From: Chloroflexota bacterium
GTDB taxonomy: Bacteria; Chloroflexota; Anaerolineae; J036; Brachytrichaceae
Direction: 5' to 3'
NCBI GenBank assembly: GCA_025354985.1
Contig: JANXLU010000068.1
Span: 62,001 to 126,000, forward strand
DNA length: 64,000 nt
The first letter of the stretch is position 1; each line of letters opens with the position of its first letter. Made by a program: the position numbers and the translations under genes. A model generated the notes under the pieces. The model saw nothing but the letters and a program-made list of their open reading frames with translations, did not search any database and was not told the origin of the DNA. This document shows, in pieces, positions 42,055 through 50,879 of the stretch.

Positions 42055-43011
42055 TCATTGAGAGTTTTGCATCAGCATGCCCAACCGAAGCTTGGCTGAA
42101 GCAAGTACGACATCGTTGTGCTGTTCTTCGGCCAACCGCGTGCACGTTTGGAGATCATCCAAGGCTGCGGTCAGGTCCAGACGTCTATCCGCATCCGTCA
42201 AGCGTGATGAACGCCGAACTTCGTAAGCGCTGGCCCGCAAATAATATGCATCGATAAGTTGCGGATGCAACGAAATTTCGGCTGAAAAATCACTGATGGC
42301 CTTGTCCGGCTTGTCCAACCTGAGATAGACCTGTCCGCGCTCCAGATACAGATCGGAATCGCCAAGTCGTTTCTTAAGCGCGTCAAATGCGGTATCCGAC
42401 TGATTCGAAAATCCCAGGGATTCAGAGAGTGCAGCTTGCCAGGTCAAAAGCGTGACATTCGTGGGAGTAATCTGCAGCCCTGCAGCAATGGCTGTTGCTC
42501 CAAGTTCATAATTCCGGGATCGAACGGCATTTTCAGCGGCCGATGTTGCGTCACCGACCGGGTTTGGCGGAAACAACTGCGCCCTAAATACATACCCAAG
42601 CGCAAAAATGGCAGCCATTACCAAAGCAACAGTCCCAATCGCACGCAAGTTTTTGGCATGCCCTGCTGCGACAATCGTGTCAAGACCCCAATAGGAGTCA
42701 TTGACAACCCCGTTCTGTTCGGTTCGAAAGCGCGCATAGGCACGCGGGCCACCCACCAGTTGCACCACTTTTCCCGCCTGACGAACCAGATTGGTTTCCA
42801 TGCTCTCGATGCGTCCGTCTTCGGCTCTTAAATCCAAACCTTCACCACGCAATTTTTGGCAAAGTTTGTCAACGCTGTCAAAATCCATAATAAGCTGTTG
42901 CGCCGTTGTCCGTGACGAAAGATTTACCAGTCCCCGCTCGCAATCATCCAGCAGGGAGCGCAACAAGTCGGCATCGTTCAACGGCACGGATTCTTGCTGC
43001 AATTTTCCCAT
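42055..43011 (-). CDS. TPR-containing membrane protein
   Basis: About 318 residues, not a named family. The N-terminal 115 residues are soluble and include a helical region (LLRSLLDDCERGLVNLSSR). A single transmembrane helix lies at about 120-141 (GTVALVMAAIFALGYVF). The C-terminal 165 residues contain tetratricopeptide-like repeats (DSDLYLERGQVYLRLDKPDKAISDFSAEI and the units either side). The ATG at 43011 is chosen because the minus-strand TACAAT (43026-43021) ends 9 nt before it; the open frame to 43308 would run across the divergent gene. It is probably a scaffold protein with unknown partners. Confidence 0.75.
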   Translation of the reverse strand: MGKLQQESVPLNDADLLRSLLDDCERGLVNLSSRTTAQQLIMDFDSVDKLCQKLRGEGLDLRAEDGRIESMETNLVRQAGKVVQLVGGPRAYARFRTEQNGVVNDSYWGLDTIVAAGHAKNLRAIGTVALVMAAIFALGYVFRAQLFPPNPVGDATSAAENAVRSRNYELGATAIAAGLQITPTNVTLLTWQAALSESLGFSNQSDTAFDALKKRLGDSDLYLERGQVYLRLDKPDKAISDFSAEISLHPQLIDAYYLRASAYEVRRSSRLTDADRRLDLTAALDDLQTCTRLAEEQHNDVVLASAKLRLGMLMQNSQ

Positions 43012-43050
43012 CGCCTTCGGATTGTACTTTGGCTGTCCCAATTCAAAGAC

Positions 43051-43056
43051 TAAAAT
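43051..43056 (+). promoter_or_regulatory. -10 element of PmtA-PSD gene (leaderless)
   Basis: TAAAAT ends 7 nt before the ATG at 43064. A nearer ATG at 43055 lies inside the hexamer, so 43064 is the more likely start. Confidence 0.55.
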
Positions 43057-43063
43057 GAATTGC

Positions 43064-44392
43064 ATGTCTGCTTTGGATGAGGTTTCGTTTTTTGCCAGCC
43101 AGTTGGTCGCCGGTGCCACGGACGTTGGTGCTGTCCTTCCCACCTCGAAATTTGCAGCCCGCGCCATGGTGGCAGAAATCGCACGTACAACGGGTCCGCG
43201 TCGAATTCTTGAAGTTGGCTGTGGCACCGGTCCCATCACTGCCGAGCTTGTAAAAATCCTTGGGCCTGACGACCGCTTAATTTTGTGCGACATCAACGCA
43301 CCATTCATCGATTACATCCGACGCAGATTCGAAAAGGAAGCAGAATTCGTCGCCGTCCGTGATCAAGTGGAACTCTACGATTGCAGTGTGACAGACCTGC
43401 CCGAAGAGCCAGCCTATGATTTTATTGTCAGTGCGTTGCCATTTACCAGGCTGGGCGAGACGCTCACCCGCGAGATACTGGCAAAGTACGAGCGCATGCT
43501 AACACCCGACGGTGTGCTTACCTACATTGAATATGCGTATTTGCGATCGGTAAAGGACGCCGTAACCGGATCGTCGAATTCTGCCTCGATCGTCGTCGAT
43601 GAATTGCTTCGCAAACATGAATTCCGCCGCGATACAGTGTGGCGAAACGCTCCGCCTGCGTGGGTGCACCATCTGCGTTTTCTTCCTGCCAGGCTCGCCT
43701 TTGCCAGGCGGATTTTGCCGATGGCCCACAATCAGCGCTTTACGCTGGGGCAGATGACCTTTGATGGTGATGCCGCCAGGTTCATGCTGGGTAGCGCCCT
43801 ACTTGCATGGATCTTGGCCCGTTTCTCCCGACGGATGCCGTGGCCGCTGGCATTGGCCGCTGGCGTTGCCGGCGCATGGTTTTTGCGTGACCCCGATCGG
43901 TCCGCGGCAGCCACCGACGCAACCGAAGATTCGATATACAGCGCGTGTGACGGTCGGGTGATTGCAATTGAACGTGTTCATGATGCGCGCTTTGGCGAAG
44001 GCGATTGGCTTCGCATCGCCGCATTCCTGGACGTAACGGATGTCCATATGAACCGCTCGCCCGTAGCCGGCAAGGTCATAAACGTAATCCGTGAACCTGG
44101 TGGCCATGCGGTTGCGAGTGGTTCGAACGCGGAGTCCAATGAGTCCACCTACACTGTCGTTGAATCTGTTTCAGGTCACACCGTCGTAGTGGCACAACGG
44201 GTTGGCGCCATAGCCCGTAGAATCGTAAACCGCGCTCGCCCAGGCAGCCTGATCGCTCGTGGCGAAAAGTTTGGCCTAATTCGATTCGGTTCACGAACCG
44301 ACGTCTATCTTCCGTTTGAACACACGGCATGCCTGATACAAGTTGGCGACGTCATCGTGGGTGGCGAGACCAAAATAGCGTCATTCAGCTAA
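43064..44392 (+). CDS. Fused phospholipid N-methyltransferase and phosphatidylserine decarboxylase
   Basis: A 442-residue two-domain enzyme. Residues 1-215 are a PmtA-type SAM methyltransferase: GAVLPTSKFAARAM, then the SAM site ILEVGCGTGPIT and VSALPFTRLG. Residues about 225-442 are a short-form phosphatidylserine decarboxylase: two hydrophobic helices, FLRDPDRS, CDGRVIAIERV, FLDVTDVHMNRSPVAGKV, and the self-cleavage site IRFGSRTDVYLP. Ser410 should become the pyruvoyl group. One chain would thus decarboxylate phosphatidylserine to ethanolamine lipid and methylate it toward phosphatidylcholine. Cleavage at Gly409-Ser410 would leave the methyltransferase attached to the beta chain. No pssA is adjacent. 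The upstream open frame to 42791 is antisense to the TPR gene and rejected. Confidence 0.85.
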   Translation: MSALDEVSFFASQLVAGATDVGAVLPTSKFAARAMVAEIARTTGPRRILEVGCGTGPITAELVKILGPDDRLILCDINAPFIDYIRRRFEKEAEFVAVRDQVELYDCSVTDLPEEPAYDFIVSALPFTRLGETLTREILAKYERMLTPDGVLTYIEYAYLRSVKDAVTGSSNSASIVVDELLRKHEFRRDTVWRNAPPAWVHHLRFLPARLAFARRILPMAHNQRFTLGQMTFDGDAARFMLGSALLAWILARFSRRMPWPLALAAGVAGAWFLRDPDRSAAATDATEDSIYSACDGRVIAIERVHDARFGEGDWLRIAAFLDVTDVHMNRSPVAGKVINVIREPGGHAVASGSNAESNESTYTVVESVSGHTVVVAQRVGAIARRIVNRARPGSLIARGEKFGLIRFGSRTDVYLPFEHTACLIQVGDVIVGGETKIASFS

Positions 44393-44411
44393 TCTCGAGA
44401 GGCATACCACG

Positions 44412-44951
44412 TTGAACATTACGTCAACAAACCTCACACTTTATAGTGCATCACCGGAGCTTTTGCGTGCCCAGTTGACCTCTACTGCGGCGCTCGCAGC
44501 GTGTCTGAACGCCGTCGCACCCGACGATTGGCCTTCCAGTGAAACAACCATACAAGACGAAATTCACCTGGAATATCTTGAGCGTGATCCACAACTTGCC
44601 GGTTGGTTGACATGGTTTGCAATTTTGACTTCGACGCGCCAACTTGTTGGTACGGGGGGCTATAAGGGCAAACCCGAGAATGGCGTCGCCGAGTTGCGCT
44701 TGTCTGTTGTCCCGTCGTGTCGCAACTCGGGTATCGCAACCGAAATGGCCATTGCGCTGACCAATTGGGCCTTCGGCCAGCAGGGTGTTTCCAAAATAAC
44801 CGGTCGCATTCTTGCCACGAACCGTGCATCACGCAGATTGGTTACCAAAGCGGGGTTTAAGGAAGTCTCCGGTCCGAATGAATACGGTGAATTCATATAC
44901 GTCATTGAACCCGCTGCAGCCCTGCAAGCCCGGACGAAGGCCGCCTTGTAG
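44412..44951 (+). CDS. GNAT acetyltransferase
   Basis: 179-residue N-acetyltransferase resembling RimL-type GNATs. The acetyl-CoA loop is RLSVVPSCRNSGIATEMAIAL, and the late region VSKITGRILATNRASRRLVTKAGFKEV is characteristic. The start is a TTG with GAGAGG about 8 bp upstream. It follows the PmtA-PSD gene by 19 bp and likely shares its transcript. The substrate is unknown. Confidence 0.83.
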   Translation: MNITSTNLTLYSASPELLRAQLTSTAALAACLNAVAPDDWPSSETTIQDEIHLEYLERDPQLAGWLTWFAILTSTRQLVGTGGYKGKPENGVAELRLSVVPSCRNSGIATEMAIALTNWAFGQQGVSKITGRILATNRASRRLVTKAGFKEVSGPNEYGEFIYVIEPAAALQARTKAAL

Positions 44952-44968
44952 AATGCTTTCTCACAACG

Positions 44969-45643
44969 ATGTCTGATTTCGTTTCGCTGCTGGAGCGGTT
45001 GTCCAGGTTGACCACAACGCCGCTTTTAATTGGCTTGTTGGTAACCGTGTCCGGCATGCTCCTGATAAGAAACTGGCGATTGTCGCTGCCGCTCATGATT
45101 GCCCAATATGTCGTGGTTGGAATTCTAATGGCGCGCTCTGTCCAGCCTGGGCTGGCACTCATAAAACTAGCCTCTGGCGTCCTTGTTTGCCTGGCCCTTA
45201 GTGTCGCCGCCCAACGCGCCGACGATCAACGCTCAAAGCGCGGTGAAAGCGTGGCGTCGGATCGAATTGCCGGCGTATCTTGGCGACAAATTCCGGCCCG
45301 GTTGCTCGTGCGCGCCGCAGCGCTGGGCCTAATGCTTACCGTGGCCTTTGGAGCCGCCCAACGTCTAAATATTCCCGGCGTGCCGCGTGAACTACTATTT
45401 TCCGCCACAATTCTTGCTGCCTGCGCCATGCTGCTCATAGCCACGTCGCCTGAAGCCTTGAATGCCGGGCTTGGCGTGTTGATGCTTATTAGCGCTGTTG
45501 AATTGGGCTACACCCCGCTTGAATCAAGCGCGAGCGTCAGTGTAATACTCGGCATGATGACGCTAATGGTCGGAATGACCATTGCATATTTGACCCTTGC
45601 CGACAGCGCACCCGACGACGCGCCCGTCGCCATTCAATCATGA
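44969..45643 (+). CDS. Polytopic membrane protein, possibly HyfE/NuoK-like
   Basis: 224 residues with about six to seven hydrophobic helices and a short basic loop near residue 85 (DDQRSKRGES). It resembles the HyfE/MnhC-type small membrane subunits of respiratory and hydrogenase-4 complexes in length and arrangement, but I do not recognise a diagnostic motif. Its stop overlaps the start of the NuoN-like gene by four bases (ATGA), which is the best argument for a partner role. A TAGAAT lies 14 nt before the ATG. Confidence 0.55.
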   Translation: MSDFVSLLERLSRLTTTPLLIGLLVTVSGMLLIRNWRLSLPLMIAQYVVVGILMARSVQPGLALIKLASGVLVCLALSVAAQRADDQRSKRGESVASDRIAGVSWRQIPARLLVRAAALGLMLTVAFGAAQRLNIPGVPRELLFSATILAACAMLLIATSPEALNAGLGVLMLISAVELGYTPLESSASVSVILGMMTLMVGMTIAYLTLADSAPDDAPVAIQS

Positions 45644-47058
45644 TTCCGCTGGCACTGGCAATAGTCGTCACGCCATGCCTTGCGGCAATACCGGCATACT
45701 TGTTGCGCCGATGGCGAATTGCGGAGTTAATGTGCGCACTGATCTCCTGCACGGCAGTTTGTTTGGCACTATTGGTTGCAAATTCGGATTCAAACGCCGG
45801 GGCAAGCTCATTTCTTACAACCTCGCCGGTCCTGATATTTGGCCGTAGCCTTCAGATACACGGATTTGACCAATACATGCTTCTTGCCTTATTTGCCAGC
45901 AGCATTATCATTTTTGGTCTTTCGTGGCGCTCATCAAATGGATGGACCTTTGTTCCCATCGGTTTGGTCGTCCTTGGGCTCCTTTCAGCGGCAATCATCG
46001 TCAGACCGTTCATATTTTCAATCCTTTTGATGGAAGTGGTGGCCGCGCTCGTGGCGCTCATGATCCAGGCCGAGCACATCGGAGAGCGAAGCACGCTGGG
46101 TGCCATTCGGTTTCTAGCCGTAACGACCATCGCACTACCCGCACTCATCGCCGCAAATTATCTGATGAATCAGGGTAGCGAATCACTAGACGCGGCGCTG
46201 CAGCTTGGAGTACGAGAACCTGCCTCACTGCTGCTGGCCCTCGGATTCGTTCTTCTAATGGGCGCCTTTCCGCTCTACACTTGGACGCATACATTGACGC
46301 GTGACGCACCGCCAATTGTTACGGCATTTGTTGCAACGTGCACGCTGTGCGCCGTTCCGGTCATCGTAATCGCGGTTCAGCAGGAAATCCCCTGGCTGCA
46401 AGGACGGGATTCGCTTCCATTGCTGCGCACATTTGGCATCTTGTCAATTGTATTTGGTGGAGCCCTGGCCTGGGCACAAAGATCATTTGCACGCGTGCTG
46501 GCCTGCGCTATCAGCGTTGAATCGGGTGCATCCTTGCTGCTGCTCCAACTCGGAACCGTTGAATCACTCCAGTCGCTCGTTGTGGGCATGATGATGCGTA
46601 GTGTCTCGCTGGGAGTATTGGCGATCGGCCTGGACATACTGAGGGCATCCCGCGAGAAAGATGACTTCAAATTGCTGCGCGGTGCGTTTCATGCCGGGCC
46701 CAGCGCTCGTGTCGCAGCCTTCGCATTGGCGACCGGAGGGCTGTCACTAGCCGGTCTACCCGGCACTGCCGGATTTCTGAGTGAATGGCTGCGATCGCGC
46801 GCCGTCGCTTCCACCGACCCTGAACTGGCAGCGTTGATGCTGGTGGCCGGTGCCAGCATTGCGGCAGGTTTTTTGCGCGGGATATCTGCAATGCTGGCGC
46901 GTAGTTCCACCTTGATTCATGTGCCTGTTCGGCTGCGCCGCTCGGAATTCATCAGCGTGGCAGGTGTAGCCTTTTCAGTTGTTATCCTTGGGCTCGCGCC
47001 ACAATGGGTGCTTATGTTGGCGCGTGTGGCTGGTTTGGCCATTGTCAATGCACGTTAG
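45640..47058 (+). CDS. NuoN/MrpD-like proton-conducting membrane subunit
   Basis: 472 residues, about 13-14 transmembrane helices, matching the proton-antiporter membrane fold of NuoL/M/N, MrpA/D and HyfF. The conserved core region is AFPLYTWTHTLTRDAPPIVTAFVATC, followed by GGLSLAGLPGTAGFLSEWL. Many family members carry a lysine in the helix after the PLYTWT-type motif and a Glu early on; several expected charged positions look neutral here. No NADH-, Fe-S- or Ni-containing subunits lie nearby. It is coupled to the preceding membrane gene by ATGA and is followed by an MFS gene. Confidence 0.78.
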   Translation: MIPLALAIVVTPCLAAIPAYLLRRWRIAELMCALISCTAVCLALLVANSDSNAGASSFLTTSPVLIFGRSLQIHGFDQYMLLALFASSIIIFGLSWRSSNGWTFVPIGLVVLGLLSAAIIVRPFIFSILLMEVVAALVALMIQAEHIGERSTLGAIRFLAVTTIALPALIAANYLMNQGSESLDAALQLGVREPASLLLALGFVLLMGAFPLYTWTHTLTRDAPPIVTAFVATCTLCAVPVIVIAVQQEIPWLQGRDSLPLLRTFGILSIVFGGALAWAQRSFARVLACAISVESGASLLLLQLGTVESLQSLVVGMMMRSVSLGVLAIGLDILRASREKDDFKLLRGAFHAGPSARVAAFALATGGLSLAGLPGTAGFLSEWLRSRAVASTDPELAALMLVAGASIAAGFLRGISAMLARSSTLIHVPVRLRRSEFISVAGVAFSVVILGLAPQWVLMLARVAGLAIVNAR

Positions 47059-47143
47059 TGACAATGAAGACTTGGGCGGACCTCCAAAACACAAAGTTCA
47101 CAACGCAATTATCATGGGCTTCGACAAAAGTAGCACAACTGCG

Positions 47144-48484
47144 ATGAATACAACCACTGCATCTTCAATTAGTCTGGATAAGGACAATAAGCGCGAGGTA
47201 TTTGGCTGGAGTATGTATGACTGGGCCAACAGCGCATTCAGCACCACCGTAGTGGCGGTTTTTCTCGGCCCCTATTTGTCGGGACTTGCGGATGCCGTTG
47301 CAAAGGCAAACGCCACCACCACAGTCCTCCTTTTTGGCATTCCGCTGGCCCCTTCTTCAATCTTCTCGTATGCCACTTCGCTCTCGGTACTGCTTCAAGT
47401 GTTCTTTCTCCCGCTGCTCGGCGCAATTGCAGACTACAGCAACCTGCGCAAGCGCATGATGTTCATATTTGCAACCGCGGGGGCCATTGCAACCATTGCT
47501 TTTTTTGGCGTAACAGGCGGTCTTTGGTGGCTTGGCGCGTTGCTTTACATCATTGCCAACCTCGCATTTGGCGCCTCGATCGTGTTCTACAACTCTTTTT
47601 TGGGCGATATCGCCAGCGCGGGTCGTCGAGATTTTGTATCGTCACATGGATTCGCCCTTGGATATCTTGGCGGCGGTATCCTGCTATTACTGAACATCAT
47701 CCTGTTCTTCGCGCGCGGCCAATTGGGTATCGACGCTTCGCTCGCCACGAGAATAAACCTGGCATCGGCAGGTGTTTGGTGGTTGCTCTTCTCACAAGTT
47801 ACTTTTCAAAGACTACGAAACAGGGCCGCCGCACGCCAGTTGCCTCCTGGATCGAGCTACGTCAGGGTTGGCATCTCGCAGCTGCGAGAAACCTTCAAAG
47901 AGGTTCGACATTATCCACACACCATCGCGTATTTACTCGCCTACCTGGTCTATAACGACGGCATTCAAACGGTCATTAGTCAGGCTGCGGTTTTCGGATC
48001 GGAGGAACTAAAACTAGATCTTGGCGTCCTTAGCGCGGTCGTGCTTATGATCCAATTCGTCGCGTTTGGTGGCAGTTACCTGTTTGATCGGATTGCACGG
48101 CGCATAGGAGCCAAGCGCGCCATCATGATTAGTCTGGTAGTTTGGGCCGGACTAACAATATATGCGTTTGGATTTTTGTATACCGCAACCCAATTTTTTG
48201 CCCTTGGTGCAATCCTGGCCCTGGTCCTTGGCGGGTCGCAAGCCCTGAGCCGAAGCTTATTTTCGCAAATGATTCCCAAAGGTCGCGAGAGTGAATTCTT
48301 CTCTTTCTATGAGATTAGTGAACGTGGAACCAGCTGGATGGGTCCGCTAGTCTTTGGTCTCGTCAATCAGTTTACGGGCAGCCTTCGTCTGGCCATCCTG
48401 TCACTAATCGCATTCTTCATTGTGGGAATTGTTTTGCTATGGCGCGCAAACACCGACAGGGCGATTAAAGAAGCGTCTGCATGA
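47144..48484 (+). CDS. MFS transporter of UMF1 (Atg22-like) family
   Basis: Twelve-helix permease of about 446 residues. The signature EVFGWSMYDWANSAFSTTV near the N-terminus is the diagnostic UMF1/Atg22 motif, and the later DRIARRIGAKRAIM is the loop between helices 8 and 9. Substrates are unknown; yeast Atg22 exports amino acids from vacuoles. The start is uncertain: ATG at 47144 is shown, while 47114 and 47050 are in frame and the last would overlap the previous gene. Its stop overlaps the mocA-like start by four bases. Confidence 0.83.
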   Translation: MNTTTASSISLDKDNKREVFGWSMYDWANSAFSTTVVAVFLGPYLSGLADAVAKANATTTVLLFGIPLAPSSIFSYATSLSVLLQVFFLPLLGAIADYSNLRKRMMFIFATAGAIATIAFFGVTGGLWWLGALLYIIANLAFGASIVFYNSFLGDIASAGRRDFVSSHGFALGYLGGGILLLLNIILFFARGQLGIDASLATRINLASAGVWWLLFSQVTFQRLRNRAAARQLPPGSSYVRVGISQLRETFKEVRHYPHTIAYLLAYLVYNDGIQTVISQAAVFGSEELKLDLGVLSAVVLMIQFVAFGGSYLFDRIARRIGAKRAIMISLVVWAGLTIYAFGFLYTATQFFALGAILALVLGGSQALSRSLFSQMIPKGRESEFFSFYEISERGTSWMGPLVFGLVNQFTGSLRLAILSLIAFFIVGIVLLWRANTDRAIKEASA

Positions 48485-49092
48485 ACGTTTGCGCAATTGT
48501 GCTCGCCGCGGGAAGTAGTCGGCGTTTCGGCATGAACAAATTGCTGCTTCCATTTGGTGATCAATCGGTTATCCAATCCACCTTGGCCACGGTGGTGGCG
48601 GCAGAAATAACCCACATCAAAGTCGTCACCGGGCATGACGCCACGCTGATCGAGCAGGAAGTTACCCAATTTTGCGACGCCCGTGTCACACTTGTCAGGA
48701 ATGCCGACCATGACGCGGGAGAAATGTTGTCATCCATCAAGGTCGGTCTCCGGGCCTTGGAGGGAACCGATGCGTTGGCTGCTTTGGTGGTTTTGGGTGA
48801 CCAACCACTATTGCAGGGGTCCGTTTTGCGCTCACTTTTGGCGCGGCATAAGCAACATCCGGGCGAAATTATCGCCCCTGTCTATCGCAACCAGCGCGGT
48901 CATCCCGTCCTTTTTCCGAGGCGATTCTGGGCAGAGCTGCTTGAGCTACCGCCAGATGGCAATCCGCGTGATGTCATTCGCAAACACGGTGGCGACCTTC
49001 AACTGCTGGAGGCGCCCGACGACACGATTCTGCTGGACGTTGATACGGCGGATGCGTATGCCCACGTAAAATTGCGGGCTGGATTGACCTAA
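48481..49092 (+). CDS. mocA: MocA-like molybdenum cofactor cytidylyltransferase
   Basis: Nucleotidyltransferase of the MobA/MocA superfamily, 203 residues. The nucleotide loop AIVLAAGSSRRFGMNKLLLPFG is at the N-terminus, VVLGDQPLL is the metal-binding segment, and RGHPVLF and LLDVDTADAY complete the MocA pattern. MocA adds CMP to molybdopterin for xanthine-oxidase-type hydroxylases. It sits in an operon after the MFS gene (ATGA overlap). With CoxG-like, MoaB-like and tRNA-Sec genes in the same window, a role in molybdenum hydroxylase maturation is plausible, though other nucleotidyl transfers are possible. Confidence 0.82.
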   Translation: MNVCAIVLAAGSSRRFGMNKLLLPFGDQSVIQSTLATVVAAEITHIKVVTGHDATLIEQEVTQFCDARVTLVRNADHDAGEMLSSIKVGLRALEGTDALAALVVLGDQPLLQGSVLRSLLARHKQHPGEIIAPVYRNQRGHPVLFPRRFWAELLELPPDGNPRDVIRKHGGDLQLLEAPDDTILLDVDTADAYAHVKLRAGLT

Positions 49093-49115
49093 CGAATTTG
49101 AAGCAGGTCAGTCGA

Positions 49116-49121
49116 TACAAT
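49116..49121 (+). promoter_or_regulatory. -10 element of NBR1-Ig lipoprotein gene (leaderless)
   Basis: TACAAT ends 7 nt before the GTG at 49129, so transcription should start at the start codon. It is likely the promoter for the run from 49129 to rlmN. Confidence 0.6.
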
Positions 49122-49128
49122 AAGTGCC

Positions 49129-49914
49129 GTGCGCATTTGGAAAATCGTTGCAGGTTTGGCGGTGTGCCTGTCTGCCTGCACGGCAACACCGACAAACGTG
49201 CGACCCGTGATCACCATCCTAACGCCGATCGACGGAGCTCGCGTAACGATGGGACAGCCTGTTAACGTCATTGTGGCGGCTGCAAGTAGCAACAACATTA
49301 GCAGGGTGGAAATTCGGGCTGACGGCACCTTGCTTGGATCACTGCCAAATGATCCGCCGACAAATTCATTTAGTGGACGGGTCTCATTTGCTCCCGACAA
49401 GCAGGGAATTGTGCAGCTAACCACCGTGGCAATTGATTCGCTTGGTGGATCGAGCGATGTGCTTCGCGTCCAGCTTATTGTCGAACCGCCGCCCCTGCCA
49501 GTAAATCAAGACTTGCCCATCCAACCGACGACAGTATCGCAGTCCGCCAGCCGCGAGCCACAACCGGCCACAGGTTGCACCTGGAACTCGGCTTTTGTCG
49601 CCGATGTTTCAATTCCCGACAAGACTGTAATCCATGGTGGCGAAGGCTTCATCAAGACGTGGCGCCTGAAAAACACAAGTACATGTGATTGGCCGGACAA
49701 TTTCGAGCTGTATTTTGTGAGCGGAGACAAGATGAGCGCGCTTGCAAGCACACGAATTTTGCCGGCTCATCGGGGTGACTCAGTCGATGTTAGTATGGGA
49801 TTTCTGGCCCCGCGCAGCAACGGAGACTATACGAGTATTTGGCAGCTGCGCGCTGTCGGTGGACAGCCATTTGGCACCAAGTTCTATGTCACAATCAAGG
49901 TTACTGATCAATGA
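49129..49914 (+). CDS. Lipoprotein with NBR1-type Ig domain
   Basis: 261 residues from a GTG. A lipoprotein signal (KIVAGLAVCLSAC) is followed by an Ig-like domain (about residues 25-120, ITILTPIDGARVTMGQPVNVIV) and a proline-rich linker. The last 115 residues are an Ig-like domain of the NBR1 four-tryptophan type (FIKTWRLKNTSTCDWPDNFELYFVSGDKM), a domain common in Chloroflexi surface proteins. The stop overlaps the MoxR ATG by four bases. The protein is expected on the outer face of the membrane, and its ligand is unknown. Confidence 0.87.
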   Translation: MRIWKIVAGLAVCLSACTATPTNVRPVITILTPIDGARVTMGQPVNVIVAAASSNNISRVEIRADGTLLGSLPNDPPTNSFSGRVSFAPDKQGIVQLTTVAIDSLGGSSDVLRVQLIVEPPPLPVNQDLPIQPTTVSQSASREPQPATGCTWNSAFVADVSIPDKTVIHGGEGFIKTWRLKNTSTCDWPDNFELYFVSGDKMSALASTRILPAHRGDSVDVSMGFLAPRSNGDYTSIWQLRAVGGQPFGTKFYVTIKVTDQ

Positions 49915-50879
49915 ATCCAGAACAATTTAACGAAATCGCAAAACGTATTGAAACCGAGGTAGCGAGGGTCATTATTGGTCAAAGCGAGGTGCTGCGCCTC
50001 ACAATGATTGCGGTAATCGCAAATGGTCACGTCCTACTTGAAGGTATGCCGGGTCTGGGAAAAACATCGCTGGTCCGTGCCTTTTCCCAGACGTTGGATC
50101 TGCGGTTCTCGCGCATCCAATTCACGCCCGACCTGATGCCCGCTGATATCGTTGGAACCGATATTCTCGAAGAGCAGGAATCCGGCAAGCGTGCGTTCCG
50201 GTTTCAAGCCGGACCGGTATTTGCAAACCTCCTCCTGGCGGATGAAATTAACCGGGCTACACCTAAAACCCAAAGCGCGTTGCTGGAAGCGATGCAGGAA
50301 CGAACGGTAACCGTGCTTGGTCGCACTTATCGCGTCGAAGCGCCGTTTTTCGTGTTGGCAACCCAGAACCCGATTGAAATGGAAGGAACATATCCATTGC
50401 CAGAGGCGCAGTTGGATCGCTTTATGTTTAAGCTGAATGTCGGTTTTCCCGGTTTGGACGAGCTCACAACCATTATCGAAAACACTACTGCCGACAAGAC
50501 AACCAAGGCTTCCAAGGTTACTGATGCGCGGACGTTATTGGAGATGGGAATGTTGGCCCGTCAGGTTCCCGCACCCAGCCAAGTAACGAGATTCGCCGCC
50601 GCCGTGATCGGCGCAACCCACCCTGATGGCGCTGACGCACCGGACCTCGTAAAGCGCTTTGTGCGATTTGGCAGTAGCCCGCGCGGCGCGCAAGCCCTAC
50701 TTTTGGGCGCCCGGGTGTTGGCCCTTCTAAATGGCCGCTTCAATGTGGCGCTCGATGATGTGAAGGCGCTGGCGCCAGCCGCGCTGCGCCATCGCATCAT
50801 GTTGAACTATGAGGGTCAAGGCGAGGGTATACGAACCGACGACGTCGTAACCGCAGTCCTGGGTTCGGTCAAGGCGTAG
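49911..50879 (+). CDS. MoxR-family AAA+ ATPase
   Basis: MoxR-type chaperone ATPase, 322 residues. The P-loop is EGMPGLGKT, Walker B is LLADEINRATPKTQSALLEAMQE, and the sensor 1 region is FFVLATQNPIEMEGTYPLPEAQLDRFMF. MoxR proteins usually act with DUF58 or von Willebrand proteins to insert metals or assemble complexes. Here the neighbours are an NBR1-Ig lipoprotein before (ATGA overlap) and a TPR-like membrane protein after (adjacent codons), with no DUF58 gene, so the client is unclear. Confidence 0.92.
   Translation: MNPEQFNEIAKRIETEVARVIIGQSEVLRLTMIAVIANGHVLLEGMPGLGKTSLVRAFSQTLDLRFSRIQFTPDLMPADIVGTDILEEQESGKRAFRFQAGPVFANLLLADEINRATPKTQSALLEAMQERTVTVLGRTYRVEAPFFVLATQNPIEMEGTYPLPEAQLDRFMFKLNVGFPGLDELTTIIENTTADKTTKASKVTDARTLLEMGMLARQVPAPSQVTRFAAAVIGATHPDGADAPDLVKRFVRFGSSPRGAQALLLGARVLALLNGRFNVALDDVKALAPAALRHRIMLNYEGQGEGIRTDDVVTAVLGSVKA

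Noticed and set aside
42791-43063. N-terminal extension of the PmtA-PSD open frame
   Set aside because: It is antisense to the TPR gene, shows no domain, and lies upstream of the -10 at 43051.
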